Assembly: GCA_965651595.1 (NCBI GenBank)
Contig: CBFGTA010000059.1
Location: 1-14,239 of the forward strand
Direction of reading: 5' to 3'
DNA from: CBFGTA01 sp965651595
GTDB lineage: Bacteria > Actinomycetota > Actinomycetes > S36-B12 > UBA10799
DNA: 14,239 bases
This document shows, one piece after another, positions 1 through 7,895 of this stretch. The position numbers and the translations under genes were made by a program. Numbering within the stretch: position 1 is the first letter of the stretch; every line of letters begins with the position of its first letter. A model generated the notes under the pieces. It ran no database searches. It saw only the letters and a program-made list of their open reading frames with translations, and was not told the DNA's origin.

Positions 1-2
1 AA

Positions 3-311
3 CCGAGCGTCGTGGAACTCGGTGACCCGCAGCGCGGGGGCGCTACCTTTGACGACTTGTATCTGGGTGTGCCGGAAGGCACCCAAGGGTGGCTCGAAGG
101 CGCGGACCTGCGGGTCACGATGGGCTACGAATCTGGCTACAACTACGGAGTTCTATTTGCCCCCGCTGATCAAGACCTTGTCGCCATCGAACCTATGACT
201 GCACCGACGGATCCGTTTGCAGGGCATTTCCCCATCCATCGGGCGCGCCCCGGGGAGCCCTACTCAGCCGTGTTTTCGATAACCGTAGACAGTTCCAGTG
301 ATGCCGCATGA
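3..311 (+). CDS. Aldose 1-epimerase (galactose mutarotase) family protein, C-terminal fragment
   Basis: This is a partial gene that enters from the left edge. The reading frame is open from base 3 and about 102 residues are visible. Aldose 1-epimerases interconvert the alpha and beta anomers of free sugars in the cytoplasm. Visible family features are FDDLYLGVPEG near the start, a beta-rich middle (LRVTMGYESGYNYGVLFAP), the segment VAIEPMTAPTDPF, which contains the family's conserved IEPMT and nearby Asn/Asp, and a PGEPYSAVFSITV end like the family's last beta strands. The catalytic His and most of the fold lie outside the window, so activity cannot be judged. The stop codon overlaps the purK start by four bases (ATGA), which suggests translational coupling. 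I infer a housekeeping sugar role; no specific substrate can be assigned. Confidence 0.8.
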   Translation, partial: PSVVELGDPQRGGATFDDLYLGVPEGTQGWLEGADLRVTMGYESGYNYGVLFAPADQDLVAIEPMTAPTDPFAGHFPIHRARPGEPYSAVFSITVDSSSDAA

Positions 312-1522
312 GTTCCGAGGCGCCGCGGGTGGGAGTCGTAGGGGGCGGACAGTTGGCGCGTATGATGGCCAACCCGGCTGCCGACCTAGGAATCGGCATC
401 AGAGTGCTCGCGGCCGACCCGACCGAGTCGGCCGCTCAGGTGATTAGTGACAGCGTCATCGGCAGCCCCGATGACGCTGTGGCCGTCGAGCATCTTGCAG
501 CCGGATGCACAGTGATCACGTTTGACCACGAGCATGTGCCGACTGACGTCTTGCGGGCAGTTGAGGCGGGCAAGACCGCGGTCAGGCCAGGCCCTGGCGC
601 GCTGCTAGCGGCTCAAGATAAGGCACATATGCGCCGAGTGCTGTCAGATGCGGGAATTCCATGTCCAGCGTGGGCCACCCTGGACCCCTCAGGGGACCCT
701 CACGCCGCAGAGCAAGTTATCGCCGACTTCGGCGAGCGAACCGGTTGGCCCATCGTCATGAAGACCTCGCGCGGCGGTTACGACGGCCGCGGCGTGTGGG
801 TCGTTGACTCGTTGGTCGAGGCGCGAGAGGTTGTGGCTGACACACCACTGCAGGCCGGGGCCGTGTGGCTGCTAGAAGAACATGTGGCTTTCGAAGTGGA
901 AGTGTCCGCCCAGATCGCGCGGGCCCCGAGTGGGCAGGCAGTGGCCTACCCCGTGGTAGAAACCACCCAAATTGATGGAATGTGTCGCGAGGTCGTGGCG
1001 CCAGCGCCGAGCCTTGACGATCAACAACAAGCACATGGACGTTCGATCGCGCTGCGGATCGCTCAGATATTGGACGTGACAGGAATGCTGGCCGTCGAAA
1101 TGTTCGTGACTCGTTCCGGGTTCCTCGTCAACGAGCTGGCGATGCGTCCCCACAACTCAGGCCACTGGAGCATCGAAGGTGCCGTGACGAGTCAGTTCGA
1201 GAACCACTTGCGGGCCGTTCTGGATTGGCCACTGGGATCGACTGAACTCGTGGGGCCAGTGGCAGTGATGGTGAACATCGTCGGAAGTGACTTCACCGAT
1301 TTATCGACCGCGGCCATTGATGTGATGGCTCACGACCCCCACGTCAAGATCCATCTTTATGGCAAGGCTGCCAAGCCTGGACGTAAACTCGGCCACGTGA
1401 CGGTGGTAGGGACTGACCCAGTTGCAGCTCTTGCCCAGGCTCGGATGGCTGCGCGGCATATTGGTAATGGCCCCCAACAGGCCCGCCCATCCGCAAAACG
1501 TCAGCAGGAGGATCTTTCATGA
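308..1522 (+). CDS. purK: N5-carboxyaminoimidazole ribonucleotide synthase (PurK)
   Basis: PurK carries out the ATP- and bicarbonate-dependent carboxylation of 5-aminoimidazole ribonucleotide to N5-CAIR in cytoplasmic de novo purine synthesis. The 404-residue protein has the N-terminal GGGQLARMM nucleotide-fold motif (residues 12-20). The ATP-grasp domain follows, with KTSRGGYDGRGVWVV (about 152-166), LLEEHVAFEVEVS and the metal/substrate segment NELAMRPHNSGHW. A short PurK C-terminal domain follows, ending in a Gln/Arg-rich tail. Length is normal for actinobacterial PurK. The ATG overlaps the stop of the upstream epimerase fragment, and the gene is coupled to purE through a second ATGA overlap, so the two consecutive enzymes are probably made together. 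No disrupted motif was seen. Confidence 0.96.
   Translation: MSSEAPRVGVVGGGQLARMMANPAADLGIGIRVLAADPTESAAQVISDSVIGSPDDAVAVEHLAAGCTVITFDHEHVPTDVLRAVEAGKTAVRPGPGALLAAQDKAHMRRVLSDAGIPCPAWATLDPSGDPHAAEQVIADFGERTGWPIVMKTSRGGYDGRGVWVVDSLVEAREVVADTPLQAGAVWLLEEHVAFEVEVSAQIARAPSGQAVAYPVVETTQIDGMCREVVAPAPSLDDQQQAHGRSIALRIAQILDVTGMLAVEMFVTRSGFLVNELAMRPHNSGHWSIEGAVTSQFENHLRAVLDWPLGSTELVGPVAVMVNIVGSDFTDLSTAAIDVMAHDPHVKIHLYGKAAKPGRKLGHVTVVGTDPVAALAQARMAARHIGNGPQQARPSAKRQQEDLS
1506..1511 (+). promoter_or_regulatory. Strong Shine-Dalgarno for purE inside the purK 3' end
   Basis: AGGAGG lies seven bases before the purE ATG, within the last codons of purK. With the ATGA overlap it supports the start at 1519 and independent re-initiation rather than pure read-through coupling. 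Confidence 0.75.
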
Positions 1523-2055
1523 CCACTTACCCCGATCCGCCGACTCCGGGCCAGCCGACTCCGGCCAGGCCGGTCGCGACCGTCATGGTGGTGATGGGTT
1601 CGGACTCGGATTGGCCGGTCATGAAAGAGGCCTATGACGCTGTCACGTCATTCGACATCGACTGCCGGGCCGATGTTGTGTCGGCCCACCGCATGCCCGA
1701 AGACATGGTGGCGTTTGGCCGGTCAGCACATACAGATGGTGTGCGCGTCATCATTGCCGGGGCAGGCGGCGCCGCCCACTTGCCTGGGATGTTGGCGTCC
1801 TTGACGCCACTGCCGGTTATCGGCGTTCCGGTGCCTTTGCGCTATTTGGACGGAATGGACTCGCTGCTGTCAATCGTCCAGATGCCCGCTGGGGTGCCAG
1901 TTGCCACGGTCGGTGTGGGAAATGCCCGAAATGCGGGCTTACTCGCTGTCCGAATGCTCGGTATCGACAATTCGGAACTCACTGCCAGAATTGCCGAATC
2001 ACAGATAGCCATGCGGGATGCGGCTCGGGCCAAGGGCGCCACGCTCTCGCCGTGA
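1519..2055 (+). CDS. purE: N5-carboxyaminoimidazole ribonucleotide mutase, class I (PurE)
   Basis: PurE converts N5-CAIR, the PurK product, to CAIR. The 178-residue length and the motifs fit the class I (mutase) type: MGSDSDWPVMKEA (about 32-44) for phosphate and substrate binding, SAHRMPEDM with the catalytic His, IAGAGGAAHLPGM, and the GMDSLLSIVQMPAGVPVATV region that completes the octameric active site. The His-loop reads SAHRMP where many homologues have SAHRTP, probably a neutral change. About 24 residues precede the fold, rich in Pro and Thr and encoded partly by a short DNA direct repeat. The ATG at 1519 is supported by AGGAGG seven bases upstream. The stop is followed by a convergent LCP gene after only 31 bases, with no obvious hairpin between them. 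Confidence 0.96.
   Translation: MTTYPDPPTPGQPTPARPVATVMVVMGSDSDWPVMKEAYDAVTSFDIDCRADVVSAHRMPEDMVAFGRSAHTDGVRVIIAGAGGAAHLPGMLASLTPLPVIGVPVPLRYLDGMDSLLSIVQMPAGVPVATVGVGNARNAGLLAVRMLGIDNSELTARIAESQIAMRDAARAKGATLSP
1540..1564 (+). repeat. Short direct repeat in the PurE N-terminal linker
   Basis: CCGACTCCGG occurs twice with a 15-base period (1540-1549 and 1555-1564). It encodes the PTPGQPTPA linker ahead of the PurE fold. It is probably a small in-frame duplication in a structurally unconstrained segment. Confidence 0.6.
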
Positions 2056-2086
2056 GGTGTAAACGGAACTAGCGGTACCCGGTGGT

Positions 2087-3502
2087 TTATCGGTCGGCAC
2101 AAGGGTTGTCGGCAGCAGTACGGGGCCGGTCTGGGTCGCCAGAATCTGAAGCGGCCCGCACCTTGACTGTCCGCACAGCATTGTCTGCCGGTCCGGCAAT
2201 GACGCGAAATGTGCGGCCGAGTCCCTCCACTGCGCGAGTCTCAGCCTGCGGCATCGCTGCCTGTAGAGTCTTGAGGGACTCGTTGTAGCGCGGGTCGTAC
2301 TCGATCGTCAGCGAGTTGACAGGCGTGCTCGCATTGAGAGCTGGCCCAGCAATCGAGAAACCGGCCGCTGACAACGACTCGGATAGTTCACCACCCAGCC
2401 CTGCCGTTGACGTGCCGTTATAAGGCCGCACCGAGATCTGACTCGGGGGGATTTCGACCGTTACCTCGTCGACCTTGCCGGTCTTGCGATCGAGACGTTC
2501 CCCGGTCCGCAAGACAGAAAAAATTTCCTCTGACTTGGCCGGATCCCACGTGACCACCGCGCCAGCTTGGGGATCCATGAATTCGCGGTCGATTGGCATC
2601 GAGTACAGGGCAATGTCTGACGGGGTAGTGGCCCGGGCTCGGGCCGCCAAGTTCCAGATTTCGCTCCGGTTGAGTTCCGGATCGGTGGTGATGCTGGCGG
2701 CAGCAGCGTGACCGAACTCGAGGATCCGGGCGGGGTTAAGTAGGACAGCTGGGCTCAGAATCTTGCTGAAAACTGCACCCATGAATCCCTGTTGGCGCTT
2801 CATTCGTCCGACATCGGCGGTGGGGTCAAAGTAGCGGGCTCGGACGTACTTGAGGGCGTCTGTCCCGTTGAGCGTATGTTCACCGGCACTGATGTCGAGG
2901 CCAGCCTTCTCGTCCTGGATGGCGTTCGGCAGGCAGATCGGCACCCCGCCCAAGGCATCAACAACATTGACGAACCCAGCGAAGTCGATTTCGGCGTAGT
3001 GGTCCATGCGAACGCCAGTAACGTTCTCGACTGTCTTCACCACCAGGCCCGGTCCGCCGATGGCGTACGCCGCATTGAGTTTCTGGCGACTAGCTGGAGT
3101 CGACCGGCCTTGCGCATCGGTGTACGCGGGGATGTCGACCAGGGTGTCCCGTGGCAGACTCACGAGATCCATCCCGCCGTCGTCACTGACGTGCAGAATC
3201 ATGATCGTGTCGGTCTGTCGACCGTAGTCATCCTGTCCTACATGCAGCTTGCGTCGTTCCTTCTTGGTCAGACCAGTGCGGTCGTCGGATCCGACGAGCA
3301 GGATGTTGGTCCCCGAATCGTTCGCCGGTCGGGCCGTCAACCCAGCGAAGACTTCTTCATGTTGAACTTGCTCGGTGATGCTCGTGGCGGACACCCAACT
3401 GATGCCGCTGACCGCCAATATTCCTGCAGAGATCAGAGCGAGCACGCCTCGCCGAGAAATTCTCTGGGCAGAGCGGGATGCCGATCGGCCATCCTGGGAC
3501 AT
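2087..3502 (-). CDS. LytR-CpsA-Psr (LCP) family cell-wall glycopolymer ligase with LytR_C domain (LCP-1)
   Basis: LCP proteins move lipid-linked teichoic-acid-like or other glycopolymers onto peptidoglycan at the outer face of the membrane. The 471-residue protein has a basic cytoplasmic N-terminus and one membrane anchor (about 19-40). The LCP catalytic domain follows (about 65-245), with NILLVGSDDR, QTDTIMI, SLPRDT (Arg 118) and the VRARYFD...DVGRMKRQQ segment, so the Arg/Asp residues that bind pyrophosphate and Mg appear intact. A LytR_C domain lies at about 355-440. The start is backed by AGGAGG four bases upstream. The gene is convergent with purE and divergent from the glycosyltransferase at 3729, so it may share a control region with the export genes. 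The single Cys in the core (VPICLP) contrasts with three in the second LCP protein of this window. The acceptor polymer is inferred from context only. Confidence 0.92.
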   Translation of the reverse strand: MSQDGRSASRSAQRISRRGVLALISAGILAVSGISWVSATSITEQVQHEEVFAGLTARPANDSGTNILLVGSDDRTGLTKKERRKLHVGQDDYGRQTDTIMILHVSDDGGMDLVSLPRDTLVDIPAYTDAQGRSTPASRQKLNAAYAIGGPGLVVKTVENVTGVRMDHYAEIDFAGFVNVVDALGGVPICLPNAIQDEKAGLDISAGEHTLNGTDALKYVRARYFDPTADVGRMKRQQGFMGAVFSKILSPAVLLNPARILEFGHAAAASITTDPELNRSEIWNLAARARATTPSDIALYSMPIDREFMDPQAGAVVTWDPAKSEEIFSVLRTGERLDRKTGKVDEVTVEIPPSQISVRPYNGTSTAGLGGELSESLSAAGFSIAGPALNASTPVNSLTIEYDPRYNESLKTLQAAMPQAETRAVEGLGRTFRVIAGPADNAVRTVKVRAASDSGDPDRPRTAADNPCADR

Positions 3503-3728
3503 TCTGCCTCCTCGGGGAGTTTCTGGCGGACTGCGTTGTGGCGCGGCCTACGGATCAGCCCGGTTCACGCGTCGACTCCGGCTCGACCTGCCACTCGTCT
3601 GGTCTGCGGACTCGGCACTGAAACAACCGCGGCGCCGTTCCTATCGTACGTGTGCCGCCGGCTGATCCCGAGCGGCAACTCGCCGCATCAACGTCCTGTC
3701 CTGCTCCGGCGGGCGGTAGTTTCGGCTC
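3503..3728. promoter_or_regulatory. Divergent intergenic region between LCP-1 and the ExoA-like glycosyltransferase
   Basis: These 226 bases separate two divergently transcribed genes and must hold promoters for at least LCP-1 and probably for the glycosyltransferase/exporter unit. The TATCGTACG segment at about 3642-3650 could give weak -10 hexamers on either strand (TATCGT plus, TACGAT minus), but I found no convincing -35 partner. A short dyad, GTCGA...TCGAC (3571-3575 and 3583-3587), could be an operator or chance. Open frames here do not look like genes. Confidence 0.35.
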
Positions 3729-4781
3729 ATGGCATCTGTTCCCGATTTGTCGACGTCTGAAACTTCTCCCAGAGTATCGGCATTCATGGTTGTTCAAAAC
3801 GAGCAAGCACATCTGGCGGATGCAGTGGAATCGATCCTCGGCCAAACCTGGGACGGGCCGCTTGAGGTGGTCGTCGCTGTGGGACCGAGCGTTGACAGCA
3901 CGCGAGAAATTGCCGAACAACTCGCCCAGTCCGACTCCCGGGTGGTCGTTGTCGACAACCCGTCTGGGCGTACGCCCGATGGGCTCAATGTTGCCCTCGC
4001 CACAGCCCGGGGCGACATTTTGGTACGTGTCGACGGTCACTGCACCCTCCCGGTCGAATATGTGGCTACCGCGGTCGAAGCCTTAGAACGAACTGGGGCG
4101 GACAATGTGGGAGGCATCATGTCCGCCCGCGGAGTGACCGCCTTCGAGCAAGCGGTTGCCTGCGCGATGACGTCGGCACTGGGAGTGGGAAATGCCCCGT
4201 TTCACGTTGGTGGTCAAGAGGGGCCGGTCGATACCGTCTACTTGGGAGTGTTCCGGCGCGCGGCTCTTGAGCGGGTCGGCGGCTACGATCCTCGATTTTC
4301 CCGGGCCCAAGACTGGGAACTCAACTATCGCCTGCGACAGACCGGCGGCGTGGTTTGGTTCGTGCCCGCACTGAAAGTTCGCTACCGCCCACGCGAGTCT
4401 GTGTCTAAGCTTTCCCGCCAGTACCTGAACTACGGCCGCTGGCGGCGCAGGATGGTCAAGGAATACCCCGACACCGTGTCGACGCGCTACCTTGCTCCTC
4501 CGGCCGCCGTAATCGCCATAGCCGTTGGCACGACCGCCGCGCTGGCCGGCCTGGTCGTGGGTCAGACTGAATCGCCACGAACACGTCGAGTGGCTAAGGT
4601 GCTGTCGATCGCCGGGGCGCTGCCTCCGGCAGCGTATGCTGGGGCCGTTGTCGTGGGTGGCCTATATGTTGGCCGCCGTCTGCCAAGGCGCGCCAAAGTG
4701 CTGGTGCCGGTCGCTTTGGCTACGATGCACATGTCCTGGGGCATGGGCTTTGTTCAGGGCTCGTGTGACAGCGAGACATAA
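3729..4781 (+). CDS. Family 2 glycosyltransferase, ExoA-like, with C-terminal membrane helices
   Basis: This predicted inverting GT-A enzyme transfers a sugar from a nucleotide-sugar donor, most likely onto a lipid-linked intermediate at the cytoplasmic face. The GT2 domain (about 14-240) contains MVVQNEQAHLADAVESIL, a VDGH metal-binding motif (101-104, the DxD equivalent), FRRAALERVGGYD and AQDWELNYRLRQTGG with the catalytic Asp/Glu region. The later segment YRPRESVSKLSRQYLNYGRW is typical of the ExoA (succinoglycan) branch. Three hydrophobic helices follow (about 245-267, 282-305, 312-333), anchoring it in the membrane. The 350-residue length is usual. The ATG at 3729 has only a weak ribosome-binding site; a start at 3786 would cut into the first beta strand, so I prefer 3729. 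It precedes the exporter genes by 71 bases. Donor and acceptor cannot be read from sequence. Confidence 0.88.
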   Translation: MASVPDLSTSETSPRVSAFMVVQNEQAHLADAVESILGQTWDGPLEVVVAVGPSVDSTREIAEQLAQSDSRVVVVDNPSGRTPDGLNVALATARGDILVRVDGHCTLPVEYVATAVEALERTGADNVGGIMSARGVTAFEQAVACAMTSALGVGNAPFHVGGQEGPVDTVYLGVFRRAALERVGGYDPRFSRAQDWELNYRLRQTGGVVWFVPALKVRYRPRESVSKLSRQYLNYGRWRRRMVKEYPDTVSTRYLAPPAAVIAIAVGTTAALAGLVVGQTESPRTRRVAKVLSIAGALPPAAYAGAVVVGGLYVGRRLPRRAKVLVPVALATMHMSWGMGFVQGSCDSET

Positions 4782-4852
4782 CGACGGAAACCACGCTGGC
4801 GTGGGTGTTGCAAATGGGCGGGTCTGGGCGTCAAGGAGCGAAGGGATGCTGA

Positions 4853-5737
4853 GTGTTCAAGTCAAGCTCACCTTCGACAGTTGAACCTGCCGAGGAAGAT
4901 TCGATCGCTCCGGTTCACAACGTTTACCTGCCGTACCGTGCAGGTCTTCCGCCGATGCGCCCCTATCTGCGCGAACTGTGGAAACGGCGCACATTCATCA
5001 CTGAGATGTCGCGGGCCACGATTCGTGCCAATAACCTGGATACTTGGTTCGGCCGAATCTGGAACATCCTCAACCCGCTGCTGCTGGGTTTGACGTTCTA
5101 CCTCCTGGTCCAGATCCTCAAGGTCAAGGGTGGTGATTACCCGTACTTCTTCGCGAACCTGATGGCAGGCCTGTTCCTGTTCACGTTCTACTTCGACGCC
5201 GTCACAAAGGGCACGCGGTCAGTGGTGAGTTCGGGCAAGATGGTGTTGAATCTCCCCTTCCCGCGAGTGATGTTGCCGGTCGCATCGGTACGCAGCGCAC
5301 TGGCAATGTTCTGGCCCACACTCATCGTCCTAGTCGTCATCGTGTACGGCACCGGCGTACGTCCGGGAATCGCAGTAGTAGCCACGATTCCGGTGTTGGT
5401 CATTACGATCATGCTAGCTCTCGGTTCGGCAATGCTGCTCGCGACAGTGCAAGTCTATTTCCGAGACGCCAAGAGTTTCGTCAGCCACTTCGGTCGGCTC
5501 CTCATGTACGGCTCCGGCATCCTGTTTCCCGGCGAGTTGCTCCTGCCGACCTACTGGTGGTACCAGATCGTGAACCCGATGTATTCGTTGATTCTGGCCT
5601 GGGACGGCGCGATCATCCGTAACCAGTGGCCGACGCCGATCCAACTGCTTTCACCGTTGTGCTGGGCGATTGCACTGATTCTGATCGGCGGGTACCTCTT
5701 CATTTCAAGGGAGCGCGATTTTGCCGTCAGAATCTGA
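4853..5737 (+). CDS. Polysaccharide/teichoic acid ABC exporter, permease subunit (TagG/Wzm type)
   Basis: This is the membrane half of an ABC-2 type exporter that moves lipid-linked polysaccharide or teichoic acid from the cytoplasm to the outer face of the membrane. The 294-residue protein has a cytoplasmic N-terminus with the RELWKRRTFI...MSRATIRANNLDTWFGRIWNILNPLL segment, which resembles the amphipathic gate helix and first membrane helix of TagG/Wzm proteins. About six membrane segments follow, including YFFANLMAGLFLFTFYF and the C-terminal CWAIALILIGGYLFISRER. The GTG start at 4853 is chosen because AAGGG lies seven bases upstream; the ATG at 4846 is in another frame. The gene overlaps the ATPase gene by 17 bases, as expected for partners of one transporter. 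The exported polymer is presumably the one built by the neighbouring glycosyl- and polyol-phosphate transferases. Confidence 0.92.
   Translation: MFKSSSPSTVEPAEEDSIAPVHNVYLPYRAGLPPMRPYLRELWKRRTFITEMSRATIRANNLDTWFGRIWNILNPLLLGLTFYLLVQILKVKGGDYPYFFANLMAGLFLFTFYFDAVTKGTRSVVSSGKMVLNLPFPRVMLPVASVRSALAMFWPTLIVLVVIVYGTGVRPGIAVVATIPVLVITIMLALGSAMLLATVQVYFRDAKSFVSHFGRLLMYGSGILFPGELLLPTYWWYQIVNPMYSLILAWDGAIIRNQWPTPIQLLSPLCWAIALILIGGYLFISRERDFAVRI
5707..5713 (+). promoter_or_regulatory. Shine-Dalgarno supporting a TTG start of the ABC ATPase
   Basis: AAGGGAG inside the permease 3' end sits seven bases before TTG 5721. It decides the rare start codon, since no ATG or GTG in this frame lies close by upstream of the conserved sequence. 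Confidence 0.65.
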
Positions 5738-6506
5738 GCTCCCCACGATTTCTGTGCAGGGCGTATCCGTGCGCTACCGGACCACGTTCGAGAAGCGCCC
5801 GACACTCAAGTCGGCACTCAGCCGGCTGCGCAAGGATAAGCGAATCGTCCGCGAGATCAAGGCCGTCAATGACGTGACCTTCGATGTTGCTCACGGGACG
5901 TCCCTGGCGGTGATTGGCAGCAACGGGGCCGGGAAGTCGACCCTCGTGCGAGCGATCGCGGGCATCTTGCCACCGTCGGCCGGGCGCATCGAGGTTCGAG
6001 GCCGGGTGAGCACGCTGCTGTCGCTCGGGGTGGGCTTCAATAAGCGGCTCACCGGATATGAGAACGTCGTTCTCGGGGGGCTCGCGGCCGGGTACTCTCG
6101 CCGAGAAATCGAATCCAAGGTTGACGAGATCGCAGAGTGGACCGAACTCGGCGAGTTTCTCGAAGTTCCCGTCAATACCTACTCGGCCGGAATGTACTCC
6201 CGCTTGGCGTTCGCTGTTGCTGTCCACATGGAGCCCGACATCCTCCTCATTGACGAGGCACTGTCGACGGGTGACGCCCACTTCAAAGCCAAGGCTGCCG
6301 CCAAGATGGACGAGCTGCGCGAGATGGCGCACACCATGGTTCTCGTCTCTCATTCAATGCGCACAATCAAGCAGTTGTGTAATCAGGCCGTGTGGATTGA
6401 TTCGGGCAACTTGCGCGCGATCGGGCCCACCGAAGAGGTCGTCGAGCAGTACGTGTCGGCGAGCAACGTCGACGCGAATTCAGCTGCTGCGATGGAGGAC
6501 TTCTGA
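5721..6506 (+). CDS. Polysaccharide/teichoic acid ABC exporter, ATP-binding subunit (TagH/Wzt type)
   Basis: This ATPase powers the permease encoded just upstream. The 261 residues include an N-terminal VSVRYR strand, Walker A GSNGAGKST (66-74), the signature YSAGMYSRLAFA (154-165) typical of the TagH/Wzt/RfbE branch, Walker B ILLIDEALSTGD (174-185) and the switch His in LVSHS (His 211). The protein ends soon after the nucleotide-binding domain. It lacks the C-terminal carbohydrate-binding domain of Wzt proteins that read a capped O-antigen, and the long extension of Bacillus TagH. This suggests export that does not depend on end-group recognition. The TTG start overlaps the permease by 17 bases. 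The stop is followed by a 112-base gap before an unrelated metabolic gene. Confidence 0.94.
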   Translation: MPSESELPTISVQGVSVRYRTTFEKRPTLKSALSRLRKDKRIVREIKAVNDVTFDVAHGTSLAVIGSNGAGKSTLVRAIAGILPPSAGRIEVRGRVSTLLSLGVGFNKRLTGYENVVLGGLAAGYSRREIESKVDEIAEWTELGEFLEVPVNTYSAGMYSRLAFAVAVHMEPDILLIDEALSTGDAHFKAKAAAKMDELREMAHTMVLVSHSMRTIKQLCNQAVWIDSGNLRAIGPTEEVVEQYVSASNVDANSAAAMEDF

Positions 6507-6572
6507 CCCGGGCGCCCGCGGCCGAGGGCGTTGCGTGAGAATATGTCCCGAACTTCCTGAAACGTCACCGAC

Positions 6573-6590
6573 CCCGCCCGACCCGGCGGG
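6573..6590 (+). terminator. GC-rich hairpin after the ABC ATPase (weak terminator candidate)
   Basis: CCCGCC and GGCGGG can pair around a six-base loop between the ATPase and the acyl-CoA dehydrogenase. There is no T-run after it, so it is at best a weak or Rho-assisted terminator. A loopless palindrome CGGGCGCCCG lies closer to the stop (6509-6518). Confidence 0.25.
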
Positions 6591-6618
6591 CGTCACCCAC
6601 CATGCGAGGAGTCGCACT

Positions 6619-7797
6619 GTGTCACAGTCCCCGGATTTCGACCTCTACCAGTTGTCTGAAGAGCATGCTGCATTGCGGGATGCTGTCCGAGACTTGGCGC
6701 GGACTAAGATTGCGCCCCGAGCGGCCGAGATCGACGAGGCGGGAGAGTTTCCCTGGGACGTGTATGAGGCACTGGCAGCCTCCGGGTTTCATGCGATCAG
6801 CATTCCGGAGGAGTACGGCGGCTCCGGTGGAGACAACTTGGCTGCTTGCCTGGTGGTGGAAGAGGTCTCCAGAGTGTGTGCGTCGAGCTCGTTGATTCCA
6901 GCCGTGAACAAGCTCGGAACCACTCCGGTGTTAGTCGGTGGATCCGAAGCCATCAAGCAGCGCTACTTGCCGGAGGTTGCTTCCGGACAGGCCATGTTTT
7001 CGTATGCGCTCAGTGAGCCGGAAGCGGGCAGTGACGCGGCCAGCATGCGCACGCGGGCGGTTCGTGACGGAGATGAATGGGTCCTCAACGGCGTCAAGCG
7101 GTGGATCACCAATGCCGGAATCAGCAAGTACTACACGGTCATGGCATCCACCAACCCGGAGGCTGGTTCCCGCGGGATCTCGGCGTTCGTTGTACACGCC
7201 GACGACCCCGGATTTTCGATCGGTGCGTTGGAGCGCAAGCTTGGGGTCAAAGGATCACCGACTGCGGAACTGTACTTCGACAACGTCCGGCTCGGCCCCG
7301 ACCGCATGATTGGTGATGAAGGGACGGGGTGGACCACGGCCATGAAGGCGCTCGACATCACCCGGGTTGGGATCGGAGCCCAGGCAGTCGGCATCGCTCA
7401 AGGAGCACTCGATGCGGCTGCGGCCTACGCTCAGGAGAGGCGGCAATTCGGCAAGGCGATCGCCGACTTCCAGGGAATTCAGTTCATGCTTGCGGATATG
7501 GCGATCGAGGTTGAGGCCGCCCGGCAACTCGTCTATCGAGCGGCCGCTGTGGCTGAGCGGGGGGAGTCCACCGCCACGTACTTTGGGGCCGCTGCCAAGT
7601 GCTTCGCTAGTGACGTGGCCATGCGCGTCACCACGGACGCGGTACAGGTCTTCGGTGGCTACGGCTACGTGAAAGACTTTCCGGTTGAGCGATTCATGCG
7701 TGATGCAAAAATCACCCAGATCTACGAGGGAACGAACCAGATTCAACGCATAGTCGTGGCGCGAGCGGTTGCCAAAGGGCTCGGCGCTTCGCGCTGA
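6619..7797 (+). CDS. Acyl-CoA dehydrogenase, FadE25-like
   Basis: This FAD enzyme introduces the alpha-beta double bond in acyl-CoA thioesters and passes electrons to electron-transfer flavoprotein. The 392-residue length and motifs fit the short/medium-chain branch: YALSEPEAGSDAASMRTRA (129-147), ITNAGISKYYTVMA, KGSPTAELYFDNVR, ERRQFGKAIADFQGIQFMLADM, FGGYGY and IYEGTNQIQR, where Glu 370 is the expected catalytic base. It closely resembles Mycobacterium FadE25, whose gene in M. tuberculosis lies beside purE and purK (from memory). GTG 6619 is chosen because GAGGAG lies seven bases upstream and the homology starts here; the frame stays open far upstream only because it overlaps the ATPase gene out of frame. 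A direct role in the surrounding wall-polymer pathway is unlikely. The substrate is unknown; branched- or short-chain acyl-CoA is plausible. Confidence 0.93.
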   Translation: MSQSPDFDLYQLSEEHAALRDAVRDLARTKIAPRAAEIDEAGEFPWDVYEALAASGFHAISIPEEYGGSGGDNLAACLVVEEVSRVCASSSLIPAVNKLGTTPVLVGGSEAIKQRYLPEVASGQAMFSYALSEPEAGSDAASMRTRAVRDGDEWVLNGVKRWITNAGISKYYTVMASTNPEAGSRGISAFVVHADDPGFSIGALERKLGVKGSPTAELYFDNVRLGPDRMIGDEGTGWTTAMKALDITRVGIGAQAVGIAQGALDAAAAYAQERRQFGKAIADFQGIQFMLADMAIEVEAARQLVYRAAAVAERGESTATYFGAAAKCFASDVAMRVTTDAVQVFGGYGYVKDFPVERFMRDAKITQIYEGTNQIQRIVVARAVAKGLGASR

Positions 7798-7895
7798 GAG
7801 GTGCTGAGAGGGAACGGGTCAATCCGGCGAAAGCATCGCTGGTGCGCGTAGGCTCGGCTGCGATGGTCGTCGCCACGGGTAGATGAGGTAACGAG

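Noticed and set aside
2056..2086. Terminator between convergent purE and LCP-1
   Set aside because: Only the six-base palindrome GGTACC was seen; there is no hairpin with a usable stem and loop.
2792..3760. 322-codon open frame on the plus strand
   Set aside because: It lies almost wholly antisense to LCP-1, whose motifs, start and ribosome-binding site are convincing. Its translation shows no family motif, and long antisense frames are common in high-GC coding DNA.
3555..4040. 161-codon minus-strand frame spanning the divergent gap and the glycosyltransferase start
   Set aside because: It overlaps a well-supported gene, its translation is compositionally odd and no family is recognised.
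4846..4848. ATG just upstream of the permease GTG
   Set aside because: It is in a different frame from the permease, and that frame carries no recognisable protein.
5727..6353. 208-codon minus-strand frame
   Set aside because: It is antisense to the ATPase gene with its intact Walker motifs and has no recognisable domain.
6058..6618. Possible 187-residue N-terminal extension of the acyl-CoA dehydrogenase
   Set aside because: The upstream part overlaps the ABC ATPase in another frame and is low-complexity Ser/Arg/Pro-rich. Family homology and a good ribosome-binding site place the start at GTG 6619.
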